DNA of 64,000 nucleotides. Source: Phalacrocorax aristotelis. Its lineage: Eukaryota; Chordata; Aves; Suliformes; Phalacrocoracidae. Below the pieces are notes generated by a model. The model saw only the letters and a program-made list of their open reading frames with translations. It had not been told where the DNA came from and searched no databases. Location: NCBI RefSeq assembly GCF_949628215.1, contig NC_134278.1:38334115-38398114 (forward strand), read 5' to 3'. Positions 53,250 through 63,547 of the stretch are shown in pieces. Every line of letters begins with the position of its first letter. Within the stretch, counting starts at the first letter, position 1. A program made the translations under genes and the position numbers.

Positions 53250-53834
53250 TGTGCTGGTTTTGGCTGGGGTAGAGTTAATTTTCTTCACAGTAGCTATTAT
53301 GCGGCTGCATTTTGGATTCGTGCTGAAAACAGTGTTGATAATACAGGGATGTTTTCGCAATGCTGAGCAGCGCTTACACAGACTCAAGGCCTTTTCTGCT
53401 TCTCACCCCACCCCACCAGCGAGGAGGCTGGGGGTGCACAAGGAGCTGGGAGGGGACACGGCTGGGACAGCTGACAGCAACTGACAAAAGAGATATTCTG
53501 TATGACGTCATGCTCAGCAGATAAAGCTGGGGAAAGAAGAAGGAAGGGGGGGATGTTTGGGGTGATGGCGTTTTGTCTTCCCAAGTAACTGTTACACGTG
53601 ATGGAGCCCTGCTTTCCTGGAGATGGCTGAACACCTGCCTGCCCATGGGAAACAGTGAATGAATTCCTTGTTCTGCTTTGTTTGTGTGCACGGCTTTTGT
53701 CTCTACTTATTAAACTGTCTTTATCTCAACCCATGGGTTTTCTTACTCTTATAATTCTCTCCCCCATCCCACTGTGGGGGAGTGAGCGAGCAGCTGGGCA
53801 AGGCTTAGTTGCCGGCTGGGGTTAAACCACAACA
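53250..53834 (+). mobile_element. Solo ERV LTR with perfect 5-bp target duplication
   Basis: The LTR starts TGTGCTGGTTTTGGCTGGGG and ends GGGTTAAACCACAACA, the same family as the LTR at 28382 but in the opposite orientation. GTTCA occurs directly before it (53245-53249) and directly after it (53835-53839), proving the boundaries. Promoter-like parts include a perfect CRE, TGACGTCA, at 53503-53510, a TATA-like AGATAAAG about 10 nt downstream, and a candidate ATTAAA poly(A) signal at 53709-53714. No internal viral sequence remains. The intact CRE and perfect duplication suggest it is younger than the 28382 copy. Confidence 0.94.
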
Positions 53835-56800
53835 GTTCATTAAACCAAACCTTATAATTAAAGAAATGATATTGTGAAATGTGATACATTTCTCTGCCCC
53901 TTTTCATCAACAAGAGCTGCATATAGCCTGGTGACCTAAACCTGTTTCCACAAGTTGAAGCTCAATGTTTAATGCAGTAATACAACCACAATATGTAGTT
54001 CCACAACTCCTTTTAAGCTCCTGCATAATTAGCTTCTATGAATTAATTAATAAATTAGCTTTCATTAATACCTCACCTCTACAGTTACAGAGGTCACCTT
54101 CAAATGTAGGCAGAGATGTTTCCAAGCAGTAATTCTAAGAGATGGGAACTGTCCTCATTAATAGTTGTAGATGTTAACTCTGAAGCCTAACAAAGACTAT
54201 TAAAATTTGAACAGTAATATTAAATTAATTTTTACCTGTCCCTTTCAGAACAGTGTTAATTTCTCCCTACCACGATCACAGCTACATCCAGGATGTTTTA
54301 AAACCATTCATTTCCTTACTGACTGCCACAGGTTGCAAATATCATGGCCAAAACCTGTGCCAGCCTTCTACAGTGTAATTGTTTTTTTGATAATAAAAAT
54401 ATCAGCACAGAGCTTAACATGGCAAAAGTGAGAGGGAGTGGGATCTGGAGGCTGTGCTGCACAGTTAGGTTTCACATGAGGTGGAGAGCTGCCTATTGGA
54501 ATCACATGGAGCCAGGCAAGGGCAGCCCTGGATTTTCTAGAGGGAACTGTTAGGTTGACACAGGAGATGAGTCCTCTGCTTCGTGTGCCTCCGCTTGCAT
54601 CGTGGGCATCACGCATAAACTCAGAGCTCGGTACACTTGCTTGGAGTTCTCTTTTTGCTCGAGAAAGAGCTGTGGTGTCAATCCCAGTGTAGCCAAAGGT
54701 AGAATGTTCAAAAGAAAAAAAAAAGTGAAGAAAAATTTTTAAAATTTTAAAAATAATTTTCTTCTAATACCTGACCAATACATAATGTGTTTGGCTGTTT
54801 TGGTGTAAAACTACTAGGATTTTTGTGTCTGTAAAGAGAGGGTGAAAGAAGAGGTTCACTAGTTTATAAAATTATTTCTTTTTAAAATACAGTAACAACA
54901 GAAAAATACCCTTAGGATAGAAATGGGAGTTCTCTGTGAAGAGTCTTCATGCTGATCAGCAGCGACAAGATGTAAAAAAAATACAGGTGACAGAAAAATC
55001 ACTTCATTTGCAAATATAATAGTCTCTAAGAGAGGTGTTCATACAGCCAAAGACATTACTCTCCCTGCCACTCATTACTGCATGGTTAGTGTAAGGGACG
55101 TTATGATCATGCAGTCAGTAAATGAGGAAGCAGGTAACTAACCTACAGCACTTTGAAAGTTGCGTATTGAAGACTTGGCCTCCTGGGGAAACAGGGTAAT
55201 ACCCTTAGATGCAATATAAAACATTTATAATCTCCCTTTTAAAAGGCTTCCAGAGGGGAAGTTTCAGCATTTCCATTTTGTTGCAAAATGTTTTGCTGGA
55301 AGAAATGCACTGTGAAGAAAGGGGCAAGCAGAGGAAGTTAGCAGTAATTATCATGCTTTAGGGCTTTTTGTTAGCAACTTTCTTGGTCATTTCTACGAAC
55401 TAAAATAATTCAAAGCAACAAAATATGTAGAATCAGTCATTCCCATTTAAAAGAGGAATAGAAGATATATTGTTAAAAACATTTTTAAAACTTCATCATA
55501 TGCAGTTGTCTGTGTTTCAAGCTGAGTAGTGCAACCACCAGACAGATGAAGCCTCATGTTTGAAGTGTAGAGCCTAGTGACATATAAACAAGCAGTTAGA
55601 ACATCTGATATAGCTTTGTAGCCACAAAAGGATCTGTTTTCATGTATTTTCCAGTAAAATCTGTATTTAAAGAGTTAAGTAACATATACAGTTGCATTCA
55701 TTTCCTCACTTAGTACTGATATCTGTGACACATGATAGGACATCCACTTTATTTAATTTTGCTAGGAAGAGTTAATAAAATCTAGTAACAGTATAAAAGT
55801 GGAAAAAAAAAAAAAAGCCTAATAGAAAATGGAATTATTTTCATTTAGTTCCAGCTCTTAATCTGGCATCCCGAGGAGTTTCATATCCCATCCCAATTTA
55901 TGCTGTTTTACCATCTGAAGACACATATTTCAAAGGAATAGTTTTAAAAGAGAAATCCCATTTTAATTACATTTTAATCCTCCAACAGAGATGCTGCATT
56001 TTATTGATTTGATTAGCTGATGGCCATTTCTCTTATGTACTCACAAACACAAAATTTTTAGTATCATTGGGCAATTCCAGTTATGCAAGTCAAATATGTA
56101 GATACATACATTGAACAGAGCATAAATGAAAAATCCTTCCTCTCCCTCCAGCCTGCACTTGTTCTTTCTAAGAACAAGTTATCGTTACCCTGAGCCATGC
56201 TTGTGCATCCAACCTCCGCAGAGAGAAGGGTCACAACAAGGAGATGTTCTGGCTGCCACTTGTCTCCATTTCATACCAGAAATCATTTTTAATGAGCACG
56301 TTCACTTGTTTCAGGGCAATCCCCACCATATTGCACCGCTCTGAGCCAGAACACCTGGGAGTCTTCAGTAAGGTTGTGTGCATTGCAAGCAGACCAAAAA
56401 TAGGCCTGCAAAAGATCCCATGATAAATTGCTAGCTGGTGTGAGTCACCTTTGAAACACGAACTGGTGTGCTTTGTTATTCTGTTTGCAGCATTTGTATG
56501 AGAAAGTTCAGTAAACTTGGCATTAAAAATTTATGACCCGTTTGAATGTGTACAAAAGAAGTGAGTTCATGTGTTTCCTGATGCAGATGGTGATGGAAAC
56601 TAAGAGCAAGTAGTACTCCAAGTACAAAAGCCCACAGAGCTTTATTTAGTGTGACCTGTCACTGTCTCCTTACACATTTCTAACAAGGCAGTGGCAGTGG
56701 CCAGTGCACTGCACGGTGAACTGCTTCAGCTTAAAAAAAAGTCATAGAGGATGTTTCTTATATTCAAGAACACAATCTATAACACTAGGTACTGCTGGGA

Positions 56801-57062
56801 ATTTAAGTCAGAAAATTTTCAACAGAAAGTTAGAAAGACTTAATTTTGCTGTCCCTGTAATGTAGGCTGAAGATCCAGAGTTCCCCATCCACCCTTTAAT
56901 TCTGGGTCATTTTACACTCAGAAATCCATCTTTAATTTCCCCCGACATGTTTGCAGATCCCAGCGCAGGGTTGGTCCAGATGGAGCAGCAGCAGTAATAC
57001 CTGGTCCCAGTCTAGAGGAGCCCTGCTGCTAGTGTCACAACAGAGACTGGCTGGTGCAATGG
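53835..57062. other. Intergenic, no gene recognised
   Basis: AT-rich sequence between two ERV insertions. It has short A-runs (for example around 54714 and 55803) and no recognisable gene. Nothing else is supported. Confidence 0.5.
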
Positions 57063-57579
57063 TGTCGTGGTTTAGCCGGCAGCTCAGCCCCACACAGCCG
57101 CTCGCTCACTCCCCCACCGGTAGATGGGGGAGAGAATCAGAAGGGTAACGCTCGTGGGTTGGGATAAGAACAGTTTAATAATTAAAAGAAACAACAACAG
57201 AAATGAGAACGAGAACAACGAGAACAATGAGAACAGAAAGGAGAACAACGAGAGGCGCAAAGCCCCGGGGGAGGGGGGAAGGGAGGGGAGAGGGGAAACG
57301 ATCCGCCGAAACAAACCGCACGCGCCGCAGCCGCTCAGCGCCCGCCGACCCGAGGCCGCGCCGCTCCCGAGCCGCAACCTGCCCCCCCTCAATATACTGG
57401 TCATGGTGTCACGTGGTATGGAATGAACCTGCCATTGGCCAGTCGGGGTCAGCCGCCCCCACCACGGCCCTGCCCCTCCCAGCCCCCCCCCCCCCCCCAC
57501 GCGGCAGAGCGCGGGAAGCTGGAAAGGTAGCCGACCCCCACAGTGAGGAGAATTAACCCCTTCTCAGACAAAACCAACA
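57063..57579 (-). repeat. 3' LTR of the gag-only element
   Basis: On the minus strand it runs TGTTGGTTTTGTCTGAGAAG to TAAACCACGACA. It contains a CCAAT box (57434-57438 inverted), an E-box CACGTG at 57410-57415, a TATA-like AGTATATTG near 57392-57400 and an ATTAAA near 57180. Two tracts are expanded compared with the other LTR: a GAGAACAA-type minisatellite at about 57203-57255 and a C16 run at 57483-57498. Confidence 0.92.
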
Positions 57580-57597
57580 CATTCTCCACCCCTTATT
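57580..57597 (-). other. Polypurine tract
   Basis: On the minus strand AATAAGGGGTGGAGAATG directly precedes the 3' LTR's TGTTGG. A purine-rich stretch immediately before an LTR is the plus-strand DNA primer site of retroelements, and it fixes the LTR's 5' boundary. Confidence 0.75.
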
Positions 57598-57980
57598 CCA
57601 TACCATTTACACCATGCCCAGGTCCCATATGATGCAATACAATCGTACCAACCACCACCCCTCCCCTTCCCACCCTTTAACATAATACACAGACATCATT
57701 CCCTTAGTTCATGGACCTTCCCTATAAAATGTCCATTAAAATGTCCATTGAGTTCACCCAGTCCATGACTCTGGGCTCCATCTGTTGTATCAGTCTTTCA
57801 GGGTGGGAGAGATGGTGTGTGGCATTGGGTTGCTGCATACCCAGTCAGTCATCGTTCCGTCACTGCTGCACGGCTTGTTTCATCGTTTATCTTCCATGGA
57901 TCAGGAGGCTTGTACTATGGTATCATTGATACAACACAGAGTTGACACACAATATTATATAGCAGTTCGCATTGTGCCAT
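57598..57980 (-). other. Internal 3' untranslated region of the element
   Basis: This is about 380 bp between the stop codon of the Gag-like frame and the polypurine tract. It contains a tandem duplicate of TAAAATGTCCATT at about 57725-57750 and no long frame. It resembles the 3' non-coding end I associate with this avian ERV family. Confidence 0.6.
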
Positions 57981-59714
57981 TCAGTTCATTGACTGTTTCC
58001 TCCCAAAAATCAAACCCACTTGAGGCACACATTGCATTTCTCCATCCTCGCACATCACCCACCAAGTGCACCCAGGTCCTTGAGCACAAGCAATCCCACG
58101 AATGGGTTTGCCTTTGCCCAAGGCAGGAAGAACCCAGCCTGTTTTGCCCAGCATACTTTCTGCGTGCACTACAGGGACTCTATCCCCTTCCACAGTATGT
58201 AGGATTTCTGACTGGTCAGGGCCAACTTGATTGGCAGATCCCCTCATGTTGACTAACCATGTGGCTTTTGCTAAATATGTATCCCTTAGTCTATTAATCA
58301 CCTCTGCCACTGTTGGTTTCTCATCCCCTCTCCAGGACATCACTGCCAATGAGTTTGCATGCGAAGATGGTGCGCTCCGTACAAACTTCCGCCACATGGG
58401 TCGTGTGCACTCGGCTTCATCTGGATCTTTGGACGACCGCTGATCATCCAGGTCACCATAAATCACCTCAAGCACAGCTAATTCCCTTAGATACTGGATG
58501 CCTTTCTCCACGGTTGTCCATTTTCCTAGGCGATATGTAACATCTTTTTTAAAGGGATACTTTTTCTTCACTCCAGACAGAAGTCGCCTCCAGAGGCTGA
58601 GGGCTTGTGTTCTTTTCCCAATTGCTTTGTCAACACCCCCTTCCCCAGAAAGGGATCCCAATTGTTTGGCTTCTTTTCCCTCTAGTTCCAGGCTACTGGC
58701 CCCATTGTCCCAGCATCGGAGCAGCCAGGTGACAATGTGCTCACCTGAACTACGGCTGAAATCTTTTCGCATATCTCGCAACTTGCTCAAGGACAGGGAT
58801 CCGGTGGTCCCCATTTCATTTATGACTTCTCCCTCCTCTCCCCGTGATGGCCCTGCTTTTTCATCATCCCGTTCTAGACGAGTTGATGTCCGCTTCCAAT
58901 ATTTCGTCTTGTGTATGGGGGCAACTGATACTGGTACGGGTTTATTTTCTGAGCTAGCTCCGGTACTTGTCGTGGGGGTTTGAGTGGCTGCAGTGCCTGT
59001 TGTCAGGGCTGGATTGTCTACAGTGCCAGTCACTTTGCATTTCAATCCAGAGACATTCTCTTCCCCTTGGGAGCACTGAATACTGTTGAGCAGGGCTCGG
59101 TATGCATGGGCCAGGCCCCAGCATGTTGCAGTTATCTGTGTCTCTCTGGAGTTCCCAGCGTAACAACATACTTCCTCCAAATATTCTACTAGTTTTTTAG
59201 GATTCTGCACTTGTTCGGGGGTGAAACTCCAAAACACTGGGGGTGCCCACTGCCCTAGGTATTCGCCCATGCTATCCCACATGCCCTGCCACTCGTAACT
59301 ATCAAGCCTCGGGGCAGATTTCTGGGTGATATTCTTAAGTTGCTTAGTCAAAACCAAAACAACATGCCCAAAAACTAACAATAAGTGCATCTTAACCACC
59401 CAAGGATGTTCAAGATACATAAAGGTTGTTGTAACAAAGGCACAGACATCATAGAACAAAGTTGCAAAGGTACAATTCTGTATTTCCTCCATGTAAAATC
59501 TCTCAGAGGAGGAGGTATAATTGCTAATTGCCTCAACAAGGTGGTATCCGAAGTACAGTAACGGTTTCAGCAAAAACCCCAAATACCAGATAAAGCTGAA
59601 AACGAGTGTTTGTATAACAAATCTTGTAGGCAAAAAGTTACTAATCACAGCAGAACACAGCAGACTAAACAAACCAACACCGATCTTTAACACTAACTGC
59701 AAAAAGGACAACAT
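57981..59714 (-). CDS. Gag-like protein with hydrophobic N-terminus, intact
   Basis: This is a 577-codon frame starting at the ATG 54 nt inside the 5' LTR (59714) and ending in TGA. I recognise the central region (about 300-490) as an avian ERV Gag type; it includes GEHIVTWLLRCWDNGASS (324-341) and MWRKFVRSAPSSHANSLAVM (440-459) and is probably capsid-like. Residues 1-125 are hydrophobic, with candidate membrane segments at about 2-27, 32-58, 83-100 and 106-123. Sequons lie at N65, N80 and N128. A Thr/Ser/Pro-rich linker follows (230-265), then a basic and acidic stretch (268-300). After about residue 490 the sequence changes to a Gly- and Trp-containing tail, which may be a remnant of a pol C-terminus. 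No CCHC zinc knuckle is visible. The family assignment is from recognition; the membrane topology is inference. An open frame of this length in a defective element suggests youth or selection. Confidence 0.8.
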   Translation of the reverse strand: MLSFLQLVLKIGVGLFSLLCSAVISNFLPTRFVIQTLVFSFIWYLGFLLKPLLYFGYHLVEAISNYTSSSERFYMEEIQNCTFATLFYDVCAFVTTTFMYLEHPWVVKMHLLLVFGHVVLVLTKQLKNITQKSAPRLDSYEWQGMWDSMGEYLGQWAPPVFWSFTPEQVQNPKKLVEYLEEVCCYAGNSRETQITATCWGLAHAYRALLNSIQCSQGEENVSGLKCKVTGTVDNPALTTGTAATQTPTTSTGASSENKPVPVSVAPIHKTKYWKRTSTRLERDDEKAGPSRGEEGEVINEMGTTGSLSLSKLRDMRKDFSRSSGEHIVTWLLRCWDNGASSLELEGKEAKQLGSLSGEGGVDKAIGKRTQALSLWRRLLSGVKKKYPFKKDVTYRLGKWTTVEKGIQYLRELAVLEVIYGDLDDQRSSKDPDEAECTRPMWRKFVRSAPSSHANSLAVMSWRGDEKPTVAEVINRLRDTYLAKATWLVNMRGSANQVGPDQSEILHTVEGDRVPVVHAESMLGKTGWVLPALGKGKPIRGIACAQGPGCTWWVMCEDGEMQCVPQVGLIFGRKQSMN

Positions 59715-59767
59715 GGTGCTGCGACCAGCAGCTGTTGTTATCTCCAACCCTTGAGCCCCACAAAGAC

Positions 59768-60259
59768 TGTCGTGGTTTAGCGGCAGCTCAGCCCCACACA
59801 GTCGCTCGCTCACTCCCCCACCGGTAGATGGGGGAGAGAATCAGAAGGGTAACGCTCGTGGGTTGGGATAAGAACAGTTTAATAATTAAAATTAAAAGAA
59901 ACAACAGTAGAAATGCAATGTAAAGGAGAACAACGAGAGGCGCAAAGCCCCGGGGGAGGGGGGGGAACGAACCGCGGGAACGAACCGCCGGAACAAACCG
60001 CACGCGCCGCAGCCGCTCGCCACCCGCCGACCCGACGCCGCGCCGCCCCCGCGCTGCCACTGCCCCCCCTCAATATACTGGCCATGGTGTCACATGGTAT
60101 GGAATGAACCTGCCATTGGCCAGTCGGGGTCAGCCGCCCCCACCATGGCCCTGCCCCTCCCAGCCCCCCCTGCCACGCCACGCGGCAGAGCGCGGGAAGC
60201 TGGAAAGGTAGCCGACCTCCACAGTGAGGAGAATTAACCCCTTCTCAGCACAAACGGCA
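59768..60259 (-). repeat. 5' LTR of the gag-only element
   Basis: It matches the LTR at 57063 in order and sequence. It is shorter in the GAGAACAA tract and in the C-run, and the E-box CACGTG is CACATG here. Its minus-strand start reads TGCCGTTTGTGCTGAGAAGG, slightly diverged from TGTTGGTTTTGTCTGAGAAG in the partner. Transcription of the element would start in this LTR and run toward lower coordinates. Confidence 0.9.
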
Positions 60260-61375
60260 GGAGATTTCCTGTGCAGTAGTCTCACTCTTTTGGTATCACA
60301 TGGAGCGAATTAGCCCGGTAGCATGGATTTTCCTGTTATGCCCTCCAGCGCTCTTCTATATTCATCACAGGAGTGAGGTGAGCCTGCTGCTGGAGCACAA
60401 GGCCCTTATATTGTGTTTCTCAGGAAAAATGGGTTAAAAAATGGGATTTATCATTCCTGTGAAGTAATGTGTGTTTTATGATCACCTCTTAAAACTAAGC
60501 CAATGCAGTAGTCATCAGCAACAGGGTAAACTGCCCTTCCTGATGACGTAGCTCATTTCCCAGCAGTGACAGACATGCCTGAGGAAAGATTTGCTGCCAC
60601 ACTGGCTGAGCAGGATGTGGTACAGGAAAGCTTAATATTAGGCAGTGCTTCTGCTCCATCTCAGACTAAATAAATCTAGCAGATTTATTGCAAGCAAGTA
60701 TGATTTTACCCTGCCCATGCTTCTAACTGAAGAAATGGAGTTTGGAGGCCTCACATTTCTTCTCCAGCATCTCCAAACTTGGATGTGATACTGCAGTGCC
60801 TTTTAATAAAAAGTGGCATGGCAGTAGAGGAGCTTCTGAGCAGCTTAAGGCAGCCCTGGTCTTCACCTATTGCACTATTTTTTTGTTCAGTGATGAGTTC
60901 CCTCCCACAGGTTATTTTGAGTGTGTTTCAGTATTAATCTTTTTTATATAAGGTAAAGTATTATATTCCTCAAAACAACTAAGAGCAGTAGCAAAGCTTG
61001 TCTTGTTTGTTACTGGGAAGGGAGAAATCACAAACTCAGATTCATGATGAGAAATTTATTGCTACCTGATAATGGCTCAGCTGTCTCCTCACTTAGTCAG
61101 GATCACAATCTAGCTACCCTTTTCCTTTGGTCCTGTGAACAGCGTATCAGTTCAAAGATTAACTGTTTCAAATGGATATCAAAGCAAAGGCAGAGCAGGC
61201 ATAGGGTAAAAATTACAACTAATACAAGTCTGAAAAAGCAAGAGTAAAAAAACCCCAAACATCGCTGATAATTCAATAACAATGTATTAAAAACCTTGAT
61301 CCTCCTAAGCTTGAAGATATGATTGTACCTGCAATAATTTTCTACAATCTTTAAGTCATTTATGTATTAAATTTG

Positions 61376-61410
<35 letters not shown>

Positions 61411-62701
61411 ATGTTAAAGGAGACTAGGCCCAAAGGAACTCTTCAGGTTGCTCTGGGAATTTGAGAGAGAACATCTGAACTCCTCTGGGAGCCTAATGTT
61501 CTGTAATAAATGTGACCACTGTATTATTTCATCAAAAGAACATACACTTTCATACATGGTAAGCAACAGCTGGGGAAGTGACCGGAAGACTATTTTCTAG
61601 GAAGCCTCAGAGTGATGCTCAGAATTTCATTGTTTGAACTGTCTGAGATAGATATAGCTGTTCTGATTCAGTAGCCTTAGGACAACACACTCAACTCTGA
61701 GTGCTTTCCTGCACTCACATGGGCTATGTCTTCTATCCCCCATGCTCAGAGGTGGGTGACATGTAGCAAATACCACCCTGTCTCATTTTGTTAGCCAAAG
61801 AGTGGCGTTTGGAACAAGCAGCCTGCTCCACAATGACAGGATGCATGGCACCAAGGCATGGCACAGCTACTGGACCACAATGACTGGGGCAATGCTTCCC
61901 AGCAGGTTCCTCCAACCCCACGGCAGACGGCTGCTGTGTGAACCATCAGCGCAGCAAGGTGAGCTCTGCCAGTGGGCTGACCCGTGGTGTCTTGCCAGAG
62001 CACATGCAAAAAGGCAGTGAGAACCAGGAACTGCTGCTTCACCCAGAGCTGTTGATGGGTAGGATGTTAACTGAAGGGAAGCAACAGCTTCCAGCCTTGA
62101 ATCCAGTTCCTCGCTTTGTTTTACCCTTCTTGGACCACTCTCCAACTCTAACCAAGAACTGCTACCTAGAGAGCCAGGGACCTGGCTGCTGTGTTAAAGA
62201 AAACATAAAATCCTGAACATGATGCCTCTTTCTGCAGGTATTGAGAAATGCCTAAATATTTTAATAATGCACAACATTGGGTAGATTATTCTGAGCATCC
62301 AGCACAACTGCCTACAAATTGCCCATTGGCAGTCAAAAAATGAAGAGGCAATTTCTACTCCTTTTGTATTAGTCTTTTTGCAGTGATTTTGCCTGCCTTT
62401 CTATCCAGGCAGTGCACTCAGAAGAGAGGTGGGAGCTAACATTTTTTCAGCCACTTGTGGCATCTTTGTTATCCATTGGCTATTCTAGACTTCCCATCAT
62501 ATCAATAGGGATGGACACCTTCAGATGGCAGCTCTGAGCATCTTAACTATTGCTTTCTGTGGCTACATCTCTACTGCTAAAGACTTTTGTCCAAGAGAGC
62601 AGTGCTTGTTCTCAGGCCAAACCAGGGTATGGGGTAGCTGGTGCCCTAACTGCTTGGGACTGGCTCCTGCTAGAGCAGACTGACCACACCCACGCTGCAC
62701 A
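60260..62701. other. Intergenic, no gene recognised
   Basis: AT-rich sequence with a (TG)15 microsatellite at 61379-61408 and a locally GC-richer stretch at about 61790-62200 with short overlapping frames on both strands. None has family features. Confidence 0.5.
61379..61408. repeat. (TG)15 microsatellite
   Basis: There are fifteen uninterrupted TG units, likely polymorphic in length. Confidence 0.97.
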
Positions 62702-63547
62702 CTCACAGAATCACAGAATCACAGAATGGTAGGGGTTGGAAGGGACCTCTGGAGATCATCTTGCCCAACCCCCCTGCTTGAGCAGGCACACCTAGAGCAG
62801 GGGGCACAGGAACGCATCCAGGTGGGTTTTGAATGTCTCCAGAGAAGGAGACTCCACAGCCTCTCTGGGCAGCCTGTTCCACTGCTCTGTCGCCCTCACA
62901 GGAAAGCAGTTTTTTCTCATACTGAAGTGGAACTTCCTGTGTTCCAACTTGCGCCCATTGCCCCTTGTCCTGTCATTGGGCACCACTGAAATGCATCTGG
63001 CCCCATCCTCTTGACACCCATCCTTCAGATATTTATAAGCATTGATAAGACCCCCCTCAGTCTTCTTTTCTCCAGGCTGAACAAATCCAAGGCTCTCAGC
63101 CTTTCCTCATAAGGGAGATGCTCCAGTCCCCTGAGCAGCTTGGTAGCTCTCCCCAGGACTCTCCAGGAGTTCCTGTCTTTCTTGAACTGGGGAGCCCAGA
63201 ACTGGACACAGTACTCCAGATGTGGCCTCACAATGGTGGAGTAGAGGGGGACGATAACCTCCCTCAACTCTTTTGAATGCATCCCAGGATACCATTGGCC
63301 CTCTTAGCCACAAGGGCACATTGCTGGCTCATGGTCAGCTTGTTGCCCACCAGCACTCCCAGGTCCTTCTCAGCAGAGCTGCTTTCCAGTAGTTCAGCCC
63401 CCAGCCTGTACTGGTGCACAGGGTTGTTCCTCCCAGGTGCAGGACCTTGCACTTGCTTTTGTTGAATTCCATTAGGTTCCCCTTGGCCCAGCTCTCCAGC
63501 CTGTCCAGGTCTCACTGAATGGCAGCACAGCCTTCTGGTCTATCATT
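62702..63547 (-). mobile_element. CR1 LINE, 5'-truncated
   Basis: The left end has three tandem copies of the 8-bp CR1 terminal repeat (ATTCTGTG on the minus strand), followed by the CR1 3' block (GGGTTGGAAGGGACCTCTGG on the plus strand). The minus strand encodes pieces of the CR1 second open reading frame in different frames. These include [20 protein letters not shown] (around 63370-63430), [18 protein letters not shown] (63025-63282 segment) and [20 protein letters not shown] near 62850-62910. Frameshifts separate them. Similarity fades near 63547, the truncation point. It is a different CR1 subfamily from the copy at 22050, judging by the 3' sequence. Confidence 0.93.

Larger units (their letters stand above)
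57063..60259 (-). mobile_element. Compact gag-only LTR retrotransposon (avian ERV)
   Basis: Two direct LTRs (57063-57579 and 59768-60259) bound a 2188-bp interior with a polypurine tract and one intact 577-codon frame, all on the minus strand. The interior is too short for pol or env. The LTRs are closely similar outside two length-variable tracts, with about six substitutions by eye, indicating a fairly recent insertion. The flanks at these boundaries (AATGG left, GGAGA right) do not match as a target duplication. Shifting the right boundary to 60252 gives AACGG, a four-of-five match, but family comparison and the polypurine tract favour 60259. No primer-binding site can be assigned; the only TGG candidate begins TGGGGCTCAAGG about 7 nt inside the 5' LTR. 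I infer a non-autonomous element mobilised by enzymes from an intact relative. Confidence 0.88.

Noticed and set aside
59715..59813. Upstream extension of the Gag-like frame into the 5' LTR (33 codons)
   Set aside because: It would start at GTG inside the LTR. The first ATG after the LTR is at 59714 and gives the hydrophobic N-terminus directly.
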